Below, in pieces: positions 34,078-42,465 of a stretch of DNA of 64,000 bases. A program made the position numbers and the translations under genes. Each line of letters opens with the position of its first letter. The first letter of the stretch is position 1. The stretch covers positions 2,232,001-2,296,000 of the forward strand of contig NZ_CP097636.1 in NCBI RefSeq assembly GCF_023573145.1. The letters are read 5' to 3'. The notes beneath the pieces are model-generated. The model saw only the letters and a list, made by a program, of their open reading frames with translations. It had not been told where the DNA came from and made no database searches. The DNA comes from Aquincola tertiaricarbonis (GTDB lineage: Bacteria > Pseudomonadota > Gammaproteobacteria > Burkholderiales > Burkholderiaceae_C).

Positions 34078-35156
34078 CCCGCGACAAGGCGCTGCCCGAG
34101 CGGGTGCACCTGAAGGCCGGCCGCTACTACCTGGTGACGGCGGCCGGCAAGAAGCGCATCTGGCGCAAGCTCACGCGCGTGTCGGAAGGCCTGCCGGCGC
34201 TCTATACAGCCCTGGCTGCAGCCCTTGCTGATGGCGCTGTAGACGACCGCATGCCGGCGCTGATCTCGCTGTGGCAGCGCGAGGTTGGCAACCGACACAA
34301 GCCCAAGACCCAGGCGAACAACGACAGCAGGCTGCGCGTGATCGCGCACTCGTTCGCCGAGTTCCGCGCTGGCCAGGTCGAGGCGCCAGATGTGGCCGAG
34401 TTCCTCTTGCCCTTCCGCGACAAGCCACGCACCCACAACCAGTACCGATCGTTGATGCGCGAGCTGATGCGCTTTGCCATCGAGAAGGGCATGCGCCGCG
34501 ACAACCCGGTGCAGGACGTGATTCGCACGATGACCGAGGCGCCACGCACCCGGTACATCACCGACAGCGAGCTGCGCCGCATCAAGGTAGGCGGGATCTA
34601 CGGCGACGACGGCAAGCGCACACGCTCCGGGCTGATGCTGGCCGCGCTGGTGGACATGGCCTATCTCACCGGCCAGGACATCGGCATGCTGCTGGCGCTG
34701 CGATGGAGCCGGGACCCGGATGACCCAGCGGTGCCCTACGTGGGTGACGCCGGCATCTTCTTTCGTCGCTCAAAGGTGGCCAGCACCACCGGCGCCGCCG
34801 TGCTGATCGCCTGGACGCCGCGGCTGCTGGACGTGGTGGAACGGCTGAAGCGCCTGCGGGCCGAGCGCATGCTGAAGAAGCGTGCGAGCCAGCGCGTGGT
34901 GACCGAGTACGTGTTCACCCGGCAGGACGGGCTGCAGTTCACCTACAGCGGCGCATCGACGGCCTGGAAGCGAGCGGTGAAGCGGGCCGGCGTGCCCGGC
35001 GTGATGTTCCGGGACCTGCGGGCCAAAGCGCTGACGGACAAGGAGCGGCTGGAGGGTATGCAGGCGGCCCGTGACATGGGCCAGCACTCGACGGACAGTC
35101 AGACGGCCGACTATGTGCGCCTGCGCTCTGGACGGTCAACGAAGGCCACGCGTTAG
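34074..35156 (+). CDS. Tyrosine recombinase (phage integrase)
   Basis: 360 residues. An N-terminal arm- and core-binding region (about 1-170) is followed by the catalytic domain. The box II region FRDLRAKALTDKERLEGMQA and the terminal HSTDSQTADYVRLRSG contain the expected Arg, His and nucleophilic Tyr. In box I the usual TGxR pattern reads LTGQDIGMLLALRW, so the catalytic Arg appears to be Asp; activity is doubtful. It is located 85 bp from the right attachment site, as expected for a tRNA-integrating prophage. ATG 34074 is coupled to the DUF4224 gene. Confidence 0.92.
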   Translation: MTRDKALPERVHLKAGRYYLVTAAGKKRIWRKLTRVSEGLPALYTALAAALADGAVDDRMPALISLWQREVGNRHKPKTQANNDSRLRVIAHSFAEFRAGQVEAPDVAEFLLPFRDKPRTHNQYRSLMRELMRFAIEKGMRRDNPVQDVIRTMTEAPRTRYITDSELRRIKVGGIYGDDGKRTRSGLMLAALVDMAYLTGQDIGMLLALRWSRDPDDPAVPYVGDAGIFFRRSKVASTTGAAVLIAWTPRLLDVVERLKRLRAERMLKKRASQRVVTEYVFTRQDGLQFTYSGASTAWKRAVKRAGVPGVMFRDLRAKALTDKERLEGMQAARDMGQHSTDSQTADYVRLRSGRSTKATR

Positions 35157-35214
35157 AAGGTTTGGCACAGGTTAGAAAGTTGCTGCATTTGTCAGCACGG
35201 GCCAGAAAAGCAAA

Positions 35215-35237
35215 AAGCCGTTGCAGGACAACGGCTT
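35215..35237 (-). terminator. Phage-borne terminator for tRNA-Pro
   Basis: Arms AAGCCGTTG (35215-35223) and CAACGGCTT (35229-35237) with a 5-nt loop. On the minus strand the hairpin ends in TTTTTG. It lies just past the tRNA 3' end on the prophage side and replaces the host terminator now stranded at 12550-12571. It could also stop readthrough from the integrase. Confidence 0.75.
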
Positions 35238-35241
35238 GATG

Positions 35242-35289
35242 TGGTCGGGGCGACACGATTCGAACGTGCGACCTACTGCTCCCAAAGCA
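35242..35289. repeat. Right prophage attachment site: 48-bp repeat inside tRNA-Pro
   Basis: Identical to 12591-12638. It covers the tRNA from the anticodon arm to the 3' CCA. Because the repeat restores the gene, integration did not destroy the tRNA. Confidence 0.93.
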
Positions 35290-35318
35290 GACGCGCTACC
35301 AGGCTGCGCTACGCCCCG
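35242..35318 (-). tRNA. tRNA-Pro (UGG)
   Basis: 77 nt with encoded CCA. The acceptor arms CGGGGCG and CGCCCCG pair. D arm, anticodon stem TCTGC/GCAGT with loop TTTGGGA (anticodon TGG) and T loop TTCGAAT are all in place. The gene is intact even though the 3' part comes from the prophage. It decodes CCA and other Pro codons. Confidence 0.96.
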
Positions 35319-35383
35319 ACTGGGAACCCGGCATTGTAGCCCGGCTTGGCGGCCTCCCTGCCGGGGCGCCACCAAAGCGTTGA

Positions 35384-35914
35384 TCAGCGCCCGGCGTGTC
35401 CGTCGGGCGGCGGCAGCTGCAGCTGGCGGGCCACGGCGATGCACTGCTCGATGTGCTGCTCGCACACGTAGCGCAGCGTGGCAAAGGTGATGGCGGCGGA
35501 GATGGCCTGGCCGGCCAGCGGCACGTACTTGGCGGCCTGCTGCGTGGTCAGGCGCACGCCCACCATCTTCAGCAGCTTGATCACCACCTCACGCGTGACC
35601 AGCTTGCCCACCAGCATGCCGCCACCGGCCGACATGGCCTTGTAGACCACCAGCCGGCGGTCGGGCGCCAGGCGGTCGATCTGCTCGGGCGTCAGGCCGA
35701 AGATCTCGTTGATCTCGGGCAGCAGCTTCACCAGCACGCCCACGTCGGTCAGCCAGTCCAGCCCGGGCACCGGCAGCACGGCCACGCCGGCGGCCATGGC
35801 GGCACGCTTTTTCACCAGCCGGCGCGCCGCGCGGGCGGCGGTTTCCAGCTGTTGCGGGGTGGAGGGCACCACCACCCAGGCGGCATCATCTTGTCTAGAC
35901 ATCTTGCCCATCAT
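35384..35914 (-). CDS. YcjF/DUF697-like membrane-associated protein
   Basis: 176 residues. The segment [20 protein letters not shown] with [20 protein letters not shown], and the later [20 protein letters not shown], resemble the DUF697/YcjF family, which carries two hydrophobic helices after a basic region. ATG 35914 overlaps the rraA stop, so the two genes are cotranscribed. Role unknown; related proteins are linked to envelope stress or GTPase partners. Confidence 0.65.
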   Translation of the reverse strand: MMGKMSRQDDAAWVVVPSTPQQLETAARAARRLVKKRAAMAAGVAVLPVPGLDWLTDVGVLVKLLPEINEIFGLTPEQIDRLAPDRRLVVYKAMSAGGGMLVGKLVTREVVIKLLKMVGVRLTTQQAAKYVPLAGQAISAAITFATLRYVCEQHIEQCIAVARQLQLPPPDGHAGR

Positions 35915-36417
35915 GCCGCACCTGCCGGGGCCGGGGCTTCATGCGGCAGCACCACCATGCCGTCGGCATCGGCATACAGCCAGTCGCCGGGGCGCACCCA
36001 CACGCCCTGCACCTGCACCGGCAGGTCGCGCAGGCCTTCGGACTTGCGTTCGGTGGGCAGCGGGATCAGCGCCAGCGCGCGGATGCCGATGGGCAGCGGC
36101 TTCAGTTCGGCGATGTCGCGCACGCAGCCGTCCACCACCACGCCGGCCCAGCCGTTGCGGGCCGCGGCCGCGCCCAGCAGGCCGCCCAGCAGCGCGCGGC
36201 GCAGGCTGGCGCCGCCGTCCACCACCAGCACGCGGCCCTGGCCGGGCGACTCCACCGCGGCCTTGACCGGGGTGTTGTCCTCGTAGCACTTGACGGTGAA
36301 CACCGGGCCGAAGAACTCGACCCGGCCGCCGTAGTCATGGAACACCGGCGGCAGCACGCGCAGCGCGCCGCTGGTGTCGGACTTGTAGCGGTCGCACAGG
36401 TCGCAGGTGGGTGTCAT
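35911..36417 (-). CDS. rraA: RraA family protein (RNase E regulator / HMG aldolase-like)
   Basis: 168 residues, close to E. coli RraA. Signatures: SPGQGRVLVVDGGASLRRAL, GLLGAAAARNGWAGVVVDGC and VRDIAELKPLPIGIRALALI, including the Arg-Asp pair that binds divalent metal and substrate in class II aldolases of this fold. It may inhibit RNase E or act as 4-hydroxy-4-methyl-2-oxoglutarate aldolase; sequence alone does not decide. It follows the Lrp gene by one base and overlaps the next gene. Confidence 0.85.
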   Translation of the reverse strand: MTPTCDLCDRYKSDTSGALRVLPPVFHDYGGRVEFFGPVFTVKCYEDNTPVKAAVESPGQGRVLVVDGGASLRRALLGGLLGAAAARNGWAGVVVDGCVRDIAELKPLPIGIRALALIPLPTERKSEGLRDLPVQVQGVWVRPGDWLYADADGMVVLPHEAPAPAGAA

Positions 36418-36939
36418 TCAGGCGTTCTCCACTTTGGTGAGCGGGGGTCGGATGTCCTCGCGGCGCGCCGGCAGCACCGGACGATGCTCACGCGCGGCAT
36501 TGAGGATGATGGAGGTCGACGTTTCGGTCAGCATGCAAAAGCGCGTGACCACGGCGTCCAGGTGGGCCACGTCGATGACGGCGATCTGCAGGATCCAGCT
36601 GTCTTCGCCGGTGACGTTGTAGGCGTCGATGACCTCGGGCGTTTCCTGGATCAGCTGGACCACGCGTGCGTACTCGGCCCGGCCCACCCGCATGATGGCG
36701 CGGATGCCGTAGCCCAGCGCACCCACGTTGACCGAGGCGCGGTAGCCGGTGATCACGCCGGCCGCTTCCAGCTTGCGCACCCGCTCGCTGACGGCGGGCT
36801 GCGACAGGTGCACCCGGCGGCCCAGCTCGGCCATCGTCAACCGCGCATCGGCCTGCAACTCGGCCAGGATGCGGGTGTCGTAGGCGTCCAGCGCGGTGGC
36901 GGCGGGCGCCAGCGGCGTCGAAGGAAGCAACGTAGCCAT
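36418..36939 (-). CDS. Lrp/AsnC family transcriptional regulator
   Basis: 173 residues from ATG 36939. N-terminal winged helix (YDTRILAELQADARLTMAEL, VHLSQPAVSERVRKLEAAGV) and a C-terminal RAM effector domain (AYNVTGEDSWILQIAVIDVA). Transcribed away from the YedA-type exporter with a 14-bp palindrome between them, so it probably controls itself and the exporter in response to an amino acid or related ligand. Effector unknown. Confidence 0.9.
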   Translation of the reverse strand: MATLLPSTPLAPAATALDAYDTRILAELQADARLTMAELGRRVHLSQPAVSERVRKLEAAGVITGYRASVNVGALGYGIRAIMRVGRAEYARVVQLIQETPEVIDAYNVTGEDSWILQIAVIDVAHLDAVVTRFCMLTETSTSIILNAAREHRPVLPARREDIRPPLTKVENA

Positions 36940-36973
36940 GGGTTCAAAGCCTAGCACGCGCAAGACGATGAAA

Positions 36974-36987
36974 TGCAAGGCCTTGCA
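36974..36987. promoter_or_regulatory. 14-bp perfect palindrome in the lrp-like/yedA divergent promoter region
   Basis: TGCAAGGCCTTGCA is its own reverse complement, placed 35 bp upstream of the regulator start and about 60 bp upstream of the exporter start. This is the position expected for an autoregulatory Lrp/AsnC operator. A -10-like TAACAT for the exporter lies at 37034-37039. Confidence 0.5.
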
Positions 36988-37046
36988 ACGCCAAGACCTT
37001 GTTCCGCCCCTCGATCCGGCGCGGTGCGCCTTCTAACATTTGCGTC

Positions 37047-37985
37047 ATGTCGTCCCGTGCCGCCCCCAACGCCTCCACCGCCCCCCAGGCCGCGCCCACG
37101 CTGCCCCGCGGCCCTGCCCTGTCGCCGCTGATCGTGGCCTGCCTGGCCGCCACCTGGCTGATCTGGGGCTCCACCTACCTGGCCATCAAGTACGCGCTGG
37201 TCAGCTTTCCGCCCTTCTTCCAGATGGGCACCCGCTTCCTGGCGGCCGGCGTGCTGCTGCTGGCGTGGATGCGCTGGCGCGGCACGCCCATGCCCACGCG
37301 GCTGCAATGGCGCAATGCACTGGTCATCGGCACGCTGATGCTGGGCGGCGGCATGGGCGGCACCGCGGTGGCCGAGACCACCGTGGGCTCGGGCCTGGTG
37401 GTGGCCTTCATCGCGGTGCTGCCGCTGATGATCGCGCTGGTGAACCTGGCCTTCGGCGTCAAGCCCCGCGCGCTGGAAGCCGCTGGCATCGCCGTCGGCC
37501 TGGTCGGGGTGTTGATGCTGACGCAGGGCCAGGGCTTCCAGGCTTCGCCGGGCGGCCTGCTGGCCATCTGCATCGCCTGCCTGGCCTGGTCGGTGGGCAG
37601 CGTGCTCAGCCAGCGCAGCCTGCCGCTGGCGCCGGGTGCGATGGGTTTTGCCAGCGAGATGCTGTGCGGCGGCGCGGTGCTGATGGCGCTCTCCTGGGCC
37701 ACGCACGAGGTGCCGCAATGGCCGCCCGAGCCGGTGGCCGTGGGCGCCTGGCTGTACCTGGTGGTGGCAGGCTCCTTGATCGCCTTCAACGCCTACATGG
37801 TGCTGCTGGCCAAGGCCTCGGCGGGGCTGGCGTCCAGCTATGCCTTCGTCAACCCGGTGATCGCGATGCTGCTGGGCGTGTTGATCGCCGGTGAGCAGGT
37901 CAGCGGCTTCGAGTGGGCGGCGGTGTGCGTGGTGCTGGCCGGCGTGGTGCTGCTGATGTGGAAGCGGCCGGCCACGGCGCACTGA
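37047..37985 (+). CDS. yedA: EamA/DMT family exporter, YedA-like
   Basis: 312 residues with ten predicted hydrophobic helices in two EamA repeats. ATWLIWGSTYLAIKYALVSF is the usual first helix of YedA-like drug/metabolite exporters, and TRFLAAGVLLLAWMRWRG follows. The second repeat begins near residue 160 (LLAICIACLAWSVGSVLSQR). ATG 37047 avoids an unconserved extension. Divergent from an Lrp/AsnC gene, suggesting export of an amino acid or a related compound. Substrate unknown. Confidence 0.88.
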   Translation: MSSRAAPNASTAPQAAPTLPRGPALSPLIVACLAATWLIWGSTYLAIKYALVSFPPFFQMGTRFLAAGVLLLAWMRWRGTPMPTRLQWRNALVIGTLMLGGGMGGTAVAETTVGSGLVVAFIAVLPLMIALVNLAFGVKPRALEAAGIAVGLVGVLMLTQGQGFQASPGGLLAICIACLAWSVGSVLSQRSLPLAPGAMGFASEMLCGGAVLMALSWATHEVPQWPPEPVAVGAWLYLVVAGSLIAFNAYMVLLAKASAGLASSYAFVNPVIAMLLGVLIAGEQVSGFEWAAVCVVLAGVVLLMWKRPATAH

Positions 37986-37999
37986 TCCCCCTCTTCTCC

Positions 38000-38045
38000 A
38001 ATTGAGCAAACTGCCGCCCGCGCCGGCAGAAACGCTTGCTCAATT
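38000..38045. repeat. Nested inverted repeat between yedA and the aromatic aldehyde dehydrogenase
   Basis: Outer arms AATTGAGCAA (38000-38009) and TTGCTCAATT (38036-38045), perfect over 10 bp. Inner arms CTGCCG (38011-38016) and CGGCAG (38024-38029). It could be a transcription terminator for yedA or a paired operator for the downstream genes. There is no clear T run on the plus strand (TTAAG follows), which favours a binding site or a mixed role. The rest of the 268-bp gap shows nothing I recognise. Confidence 0.45.
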
Positions 38046-38253
38046 AAGAAAATTCAGCGCGGTCGTTCGGCCCGCCAACCGGCGGCCGAACGGGTGGTGC
38101 CAGCCTCCGGGAAAGTCCTGAGTCTTCCCTCGGCAGCCGCCCCTGCCGAGCTCGCCCGGCCGTTCCCACCGCGCCCCCGCTGGCCCCGCGCTTGCGCTCT
38201 GCAGGCCCGACGCCGTCGCCCTTGACGGACGCAGCCAACGGAGACACGAGACC

Positions 38254-39729
38254 ATGGGAGCCCATGACGCTTTGCCGGTGATGCCGGCGCATGCCAACGG
38301 CCAGCTGTACGACGGTGGCCGCTGGCGCCCCGCCCGCGGCGGCAGCCGCGCCGTGATCGAGCCGGCCACCGGCGCCACCATCGGCCAGGTGGGCATTGCC
38401 GATGCGCAGGAGATGACCGACGCCATCGCCCGCGCTCACGCCGCCCAGCCGGCCTGGGCCGCGACCGCGCCGCGCGACCGCGCGGCCGTGCTGCTGAAGG
38501 CGGCGCAGGCGCTGGAAGCCCGCTTCGACGAGCTGTCGCTGGCCGTGGCGCGCGAGACCGGTGGCATCGTGCCCAAGGGCCAGCACGAGGTGCGTGAAGC
38601 CATCGTGCTGTGCCGCATCGCTGCCGGCCTGCCGATGCAGGCCCAGGGCCAGGTGCTGCCCAGCACGCCGGGTCGGCTGTCGATCGCACGGCGGGTGCCG
38701 CATGGGCTGGTGGGCGTGATCTCGCCCTTCAACTTTCCGCTGATCCTGGGCCTGCGCACGGTGGCGCCGGCGCTGGCGCTGGGCAATGCGGTGGTGCTCA
38801 AGCCCGATCCGCGCACGCCCTACAGCGGAGGCGTGCTGATGGCCGAGGTGTTCGAGCAGGCCGGCCTGCCCGCGGGCCTGCTGCAGGTGCTGCCCGGCGA
38901 TGGTGAAGCCGGCGAAGCGCTGGTCACCGACCCGCGCGTGCCGATGATCGCCTTCACCGGCTCGCCGGGCGTGGGCCGGCGCATCGGCGAGCTGGCCGGC
39001 CGCCACCTGAAGAAGGTGTCGCTGGAACTGGGCGGCGCCAACAACCTGGTGGTGCTGGACGATGCCGACCTGGACGCCGCCGCCAGCGCCGTGGCCTTCG
39101 GCGCCTGGTTCCACCAGGGCCAGATCTGCATGGCCAGCAACCGCGTGCTGGTGCAGCGCCCGGTGCTGGAAGCGCTGAAGCAGCGGCTGGTGGCCAAGGC
39201 CACCCACCTGCCGGTGGGCGACGGCGCCAGCGGCCAGGTGGCGTTGGGGCCGATGATCGATGCCAAGCAGCTGGGCCGCTTCGACCAGCTGGTCAAGGAC
39301 ACGGTGGAGGCCGGCGCGCGGCTGGAAGCCGGCGGCCAGCACGAGGGCCTGTGCTACCGGCCCACCGTGCTGTCGGGCGTGAAGCCCGGCATGCGCGCCT
39401 TCGACGAAGAGCCCTTCGGGCCCCTGGTCAACCTGGTGGCCTTCGACAGCGACGACGAGGCGGTGGCGCTGGCCAACAACAGCCAGGGCGGACTGGCCGC
39501 GGCGGTGATCGGCCGCGACGTGGCGCGGGCCATGGCCATCGGCGAGCGGCTGAACGCCGGCATGGTGCACATCAACGACCAGACGGTGAACGACGAGTGC
39601 ACCAACCCTTTCGGCGGGCCGGGCCTGGGCGGCAACGGCAGCGCCGTGGGCGGGCCGGCCGACATCGACGAATACACACGCTGGCAATGGCTCACGGTGC
39701 AGGCCGGCGTGCGCGCCTTCCCCTTTTGA
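38254..39729 (+). CDS. Benzaldehyde-dehydrogenase-like aldehyde dehydrogenase (XylC type)
   Basis: 491 residues. ALDH motifs: SPFNFPLIL, FTGSPGVGR, the catalytic Glu region LELGGANN and the catalytic Cys in HQGQICMASNR. The PHGLVGVISPFNFPL and LELGGANNLVVLDDADLDAA stretches are typical of benzaldehyde and vanillin dehydrogenases. The next gene is a coniferyl-alcohol-dehydrogenase-like SDR, so the pair may oxidise a lignin-type aromatic alcohol to the acid. Substrate inferred. Confidence 0.85.
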   Translation: MGAHDALPVMPAHANGQLYDGGRWRPARGGSRAVIEPATGATIGQVGIADAQEMTDAIARAHAAQPAWAATAPRDRAAVLLKAAQALEARFDELSLAVARETGGIVPKGQHEVREAIVLCRIAAGLPMQAQGQVLPSTPGRLSIARRVPHGLVGVISPFNFPLILGLRTVAPALALGNAVVLKPDPRTPYSGGVLMAEVFEQAGLPAGLLQVLPGDGEAGEALVTDPRVPMIAFTGSPGVGRRIGELAGRHLKKVSLELGGANNLVVLDDADLDAAASAVAFGAWFHQGQICMASNRVLVQRPVLEALKQRLVAKATHLPVGDGASGQVALGPMIDAKQLGRFDQLVKDTVEAGARLEAGGQHEGLCYRPTVLSGVKPGMRAFDEEPFGPLVNLVAFDSDDEAVALANNSQGGLAAAVIGRDVARAMAIGERLNAGMVHINDQTVNDECTNPFGGPGLGGNGSAVGGPADIDEYTRWQWLTVQAGVRAFPF

Positions 39730-39751
39730 CGCGCTTCAAGGAGAGCTTCGC

Positions 39752-40519
39752 ATGGACTTTCACAACAAGACCATCGTCGTCACCGGCGTAGCCTCGGGCA
39801 TCGGCAGCGACACCGCCAAGCTGCTGCGCCTGCGCGGCGCGCGGGTGATCGGGCTGGACCGCAACGAACCCTCGCTGACGCTGGACGGCTTCGTGCAGGT
39901 GGACCTGGGCGAGCCCGCGGCCATCGACGCCGCGGTGGCCCGGCTGCCCGAGCGCATCGACGGCCTGGCCAACGTGGCCGGCGTGCCCGGCACGGCGCCG
40001 GTGGACCTAGTGGCCCGCGTCAACTACCTGGGCCTGCGGCAGCTGACGCTGGCGCTGGCGCCGCGCATGCCCGAAGGCGCCGGGGTGGTGAACATCGCGT
40101 CCATCCTGGGCGCTGAATGGCCGCAGCGGCTGGACCTGCACAAGGCCCTGGCCGAGACCCCCGGCTTCGCGGCCGGCGAAGCCTGGCTGCAGCGCCATCC
40201 GGTGCCGCAGGCCAGCTGCTACCAGTACTTCAAGGACGCCCTGATCGTCTGGACGCTGACGCAGTCGCAGCCGCTGTTCCTGCAGCGCGGCGTGCGCATG
40301 AACTGCGTGGCGCCGGGGCCGGTGTTCACGCCCATCCTGGGCGACTTCGTGCAGATGCTGGGCGCCGAGCGGGTGCAGGCCGACCAGCACCGCATGAAGC
40401 GGCCCGCCTACAGCGACGAGATCGCGCCGGTGGTGGCCTTCCTGCTGTCGGACGCGGCGCGCTGGATCAGCGGCGTCAACCTGCCGGTCGACGGCGGGCT
40501 GGCCTCCACCTACGTGTGA
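39752..40519 (+). CDS. Coniferyl-alcohol-dehydrogenase-like short-chain dehydrogenase
   Basis: 255 residues. NAD-binding motif TGVASGIG at the N-terminus, NVAGVPG and NIASILGAEWP in the core, and the catalytic YxxxK in CYQYFKDAL. The long insertion LDLHKALAETPGFAAGEAWL before the active Tyr is characteristic of coniferyl-alcohol / hydroxysteroid-type members. Starts 22 bp after the aldehyde dehydrogenase with a GGAG ribosome site. Probably the alcohol-oxidising step of a two-gene pathway. Confidence 0.82.
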   Translation: MDFHNKTIVVTGVASGIGSDTAKLLRLRGARVIGLDRNEPSLTLDGFVQVDLGEPAAIDAAVARLPERIDGLANVAGVPGTAPVDLVARVNYLGLRQLTLALAPRMPEGAGVVNIASILGAEWPQRLDLHKALAETPGFAAGEAWLQRHPVPQASCYQYFKDALIVWTLTQSQPLFLQRGVRMNCVAPGPVFTPILGDFVQMLGAERVQADQHRMKRPAYSDEIAPVVAFLLSDAARWISGVNLPVDGGLASTYV

Positions 40520-40528
40520 CGAAGGCGT

Positions 40529-42235
40529 TCAGCCGCCCTGCAAGCGGCGTTCAGCCGCCTGCCGGATGGCGGTCAGCGTGCTGCGTGTGGTGCTGACGTC
40601 GGTGTCCAGCTTCACGTGCAGCAGCGTGGGCTGGCCGCTGTCCAGCGCGGCGGCAAAGGCCGGCTCGAACTGCGCGGTGGCCTCGATGCGCTCGGCCCGC
40701 CAGCCATAGGCCCGGGCCAGCGCCGCGAAGTCGGGGTTGAAGAGGTCGCTGCCGCTCACCCGGCCCGGGTACTCGCGCTCCTGGTGCATGCGGATGGTGC
40801 CGTAGGTGCCGTTGTCCACCACCACGCAGATCAGCCGCGTGGCGCCATAGCCGGTGGCCGTGGCCAGCTCCTGCCCGGTCATCAAGAAGTCGCCATCGCC
40901 CGCGATGTTGACCACGGTGCGCTGCGGGTACAGCAGCGAAGCCGCCACCGCCGAAGGCACGCCATAGCCCATCGCGCCCGAGGTGGGCGCCAGCTGCGTG
41001 CGGCCACGGTGCTGCAGGCCGAAGTAGCGCACGTAGCGGTGCAGCCAGCCGGCGTAATTGCCGGCGCCGTTGGTGTACACGGTGTCTTCGGGCGCCAGGC
41101 GCTGGATGGTCTTCATCACCTGCGCCAGGTCCATGGGCTGCACTTCGGGCGCCACATGGTTGGCTTCGTAGTCGGCATGGGCGGCGGCCGCCCATTCGGC
41201 CCAGCGCGGCGTGCCGGCCGGCGCTGCCAGCGTCTCCAGCGCCTTACCGGCATGGCACATCGCGCTTTGCAGCATCAGGTCGGCGCTGTACACGCGGCCC
41301 AGCTCTTCGGCGCCGGCATGCAGGTGCACCAGCTTCTGCGCCGGCCGCGGCACCTGCAGCAAGGTGTAGCCGCTGGTCGTCATCTCGCCCAGGCGCACGC
41401 CCACGGCCAGCACCAGGTCGGCCTCGCGGATGCGCTGCGCCAGCTTGGGATTGATGGCGATGCCCACATCGCCCGCATACAGCGGGTGGCGGTTGTCGAA
41501 GGTGTCCTGGAATCGGAAGCCGCAACCCACCGGCAGGCCCCAGTTCTCGGCAAAGCGCTGCAGCGCCTGGGCGCTCTCGGGCGTCCAGCCGCTGCCACCG
41601 GCGATGACGAAGGGTCGCTCGGCAGCGGCCAGCAGCGCACGCAGGTCACGCATCGCGCCCGGCGCTGGCCAGGCGGTGGCGGGCTCGATGCGGGGCAGCA
41701 CCGGCGCTGCGGTGGGCACCGTCAGCATGTCCTCGGGCAGCACCAGCACCACCGGGCCGGGGCGGCCCTGCATCGCGGTATGGAAGGCGCGGGCCACGTA
41801 CTCGGGCAGGCGGTGGGCGTCGTGCACCTCGCCCACCCACTTGGCCATGCCCAGCGTGCCGGGGCCGAAGACCTGGCGGTAGTCCAGCTCCTGGAAGGCC
41901 TCGCGGTCGCGCTGGTCGCTGGCCACCTGGCCCACGAAAAGCACCATCGGCGTGCTGTCCTGGAAGGCGGTGTGCAGGCCGATGCTGGCGTTGGTGGCGC
42001 CCGGCCCGCGGGTGACGAAGCAGATGCCCGGCCGGCCCGTGAGCTTGCCTTGCGCCTCGGCCATGAAGGCGGCGCCGCCCTCCTGCCGGCAGGCGATGAA
42101 GCGGAGGCGGTCGCGGTGCTCATGGAAGCCGTCCAGCACCGCCAGGTAGCTTTCGCCAGGCACGCCGAAGGCGGTGTCCACACCTTGTGCAACGAGGGCT
42201 TCGACCAGGGCATGGCCGGCGGGGCGAGTGTTCAT
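40529..42235 (-). CDS. Thiamine-diphosphate-dependent enzyme, acetolactate-synthase-like
   Basis: 568 residues from ATG 42235. Cofactor-activating Glu region CRQEGGAAFMAEAQGKLTG, FVTRGPGATNASIGLHTAFQ, and the ThDP/Mg motif AGDGDFLMTGQELATATGYG ending VVVDNGTYG. The overall order is that of acetolactate synthases and benzoylformate-decarboxylase relatives. It is convergent with the aromatic aldehyde/alcohol genes and ends 9 bp from them, so a decarboxylase role in an aromatic pathway is possible. The regulatory-subunit-independent sequence argues against biosynthetic IlvB. Confidence 0.78.
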   Translation of the reverse strand: MNTRPAGHALVEALVAQGVDTAFGVPGESYLAVLDGFHEHRDRLRFIACRQEGGAAFMAEAQGKLTGRPGICFVTRGPGATNASIGLHTAFQDSTPMVLFVGQVASDQRDREAFQELDYRQVFGPGTLGMAKWVGEVHDAHRLPEYVARAFHTAMQGRPGPVVLVLPEDMLTVPTAAPVLPRIEPATAWPAPGAMRDLRALLAAAERPFVIAGGSGWTPESAQALQRFAENWGLPVGCGFRFQDTFDNRHPLYAGDVGIAINPKLAQRIREADLVLAVGVRLGEMTTSGYTLLQVPRPAQKLVHLHAGAEELGRVYSADLMLQSAMCHAGKALETLAAPAGTPRWAEWAAAAHADYEANHVAPEVQPMDLAQVMKTIQRLAPEDTVYTNGAGNYAGWLHRYVRYFGLQHRGRTQLAPTSGAMGYGVPSAVAASLLYPQRTVVNIAGDGDFLMTGQELATATGYGATRLICVVVDNGTYGTIRMHQEREYPGRVSGSDLFNPDFAALARAYGWRAERIEATAQFEPAFAAALDSGQPTLLHVKLDTDVSTTRSTLTAIRQAAERRLQGG

Positions 42236-42465
42236 GAACGGCGGTGAAGAAGGGGTTTGAAAAGGCCTGCGTCGATCATACGGGCGGGCCCCGGCGCACC
42301 CCTTCGCGCGGCCCGCTCCCCCCACAAGAGCGCCCTCCGACCACCCCCTTCCGGGCCCCCTTTGTTGAAGCCGCGCGGGGGTGTTGCCGCCCGAGGTGCC
42401 CGCCTACCTTTGCCTCACGGTCCACGCAGCTTCGCGACGGGCCGGGATCGCACAGGAGACTCGCC

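Larger units (their letters stand above)
12591..35289. mobile_element. Integrated siphophage-type prophage, defective, in tRNA-Pro(UGG)
   Basis: Bounded by the 48-bp direct repeats at 12591-12638 and 35242-35289. The integrase lies next to the right repeat. Early genes (25163-35156) read right; tail, lysis and accessory genes (12735-25160) read left. Present: recombination pair, tail tip and tape measure, tailspike, endolysin, spanins, integrase. Not found: terminase, portal, protease, capsid, head-tail connectors, replication genes, CI/Cro-type repressor. The two arms meet near 25160 at what looks like the last codons of a tail-tube gene. Interpreted as a prophage with a large central deletion. 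Confidence 0.92.
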
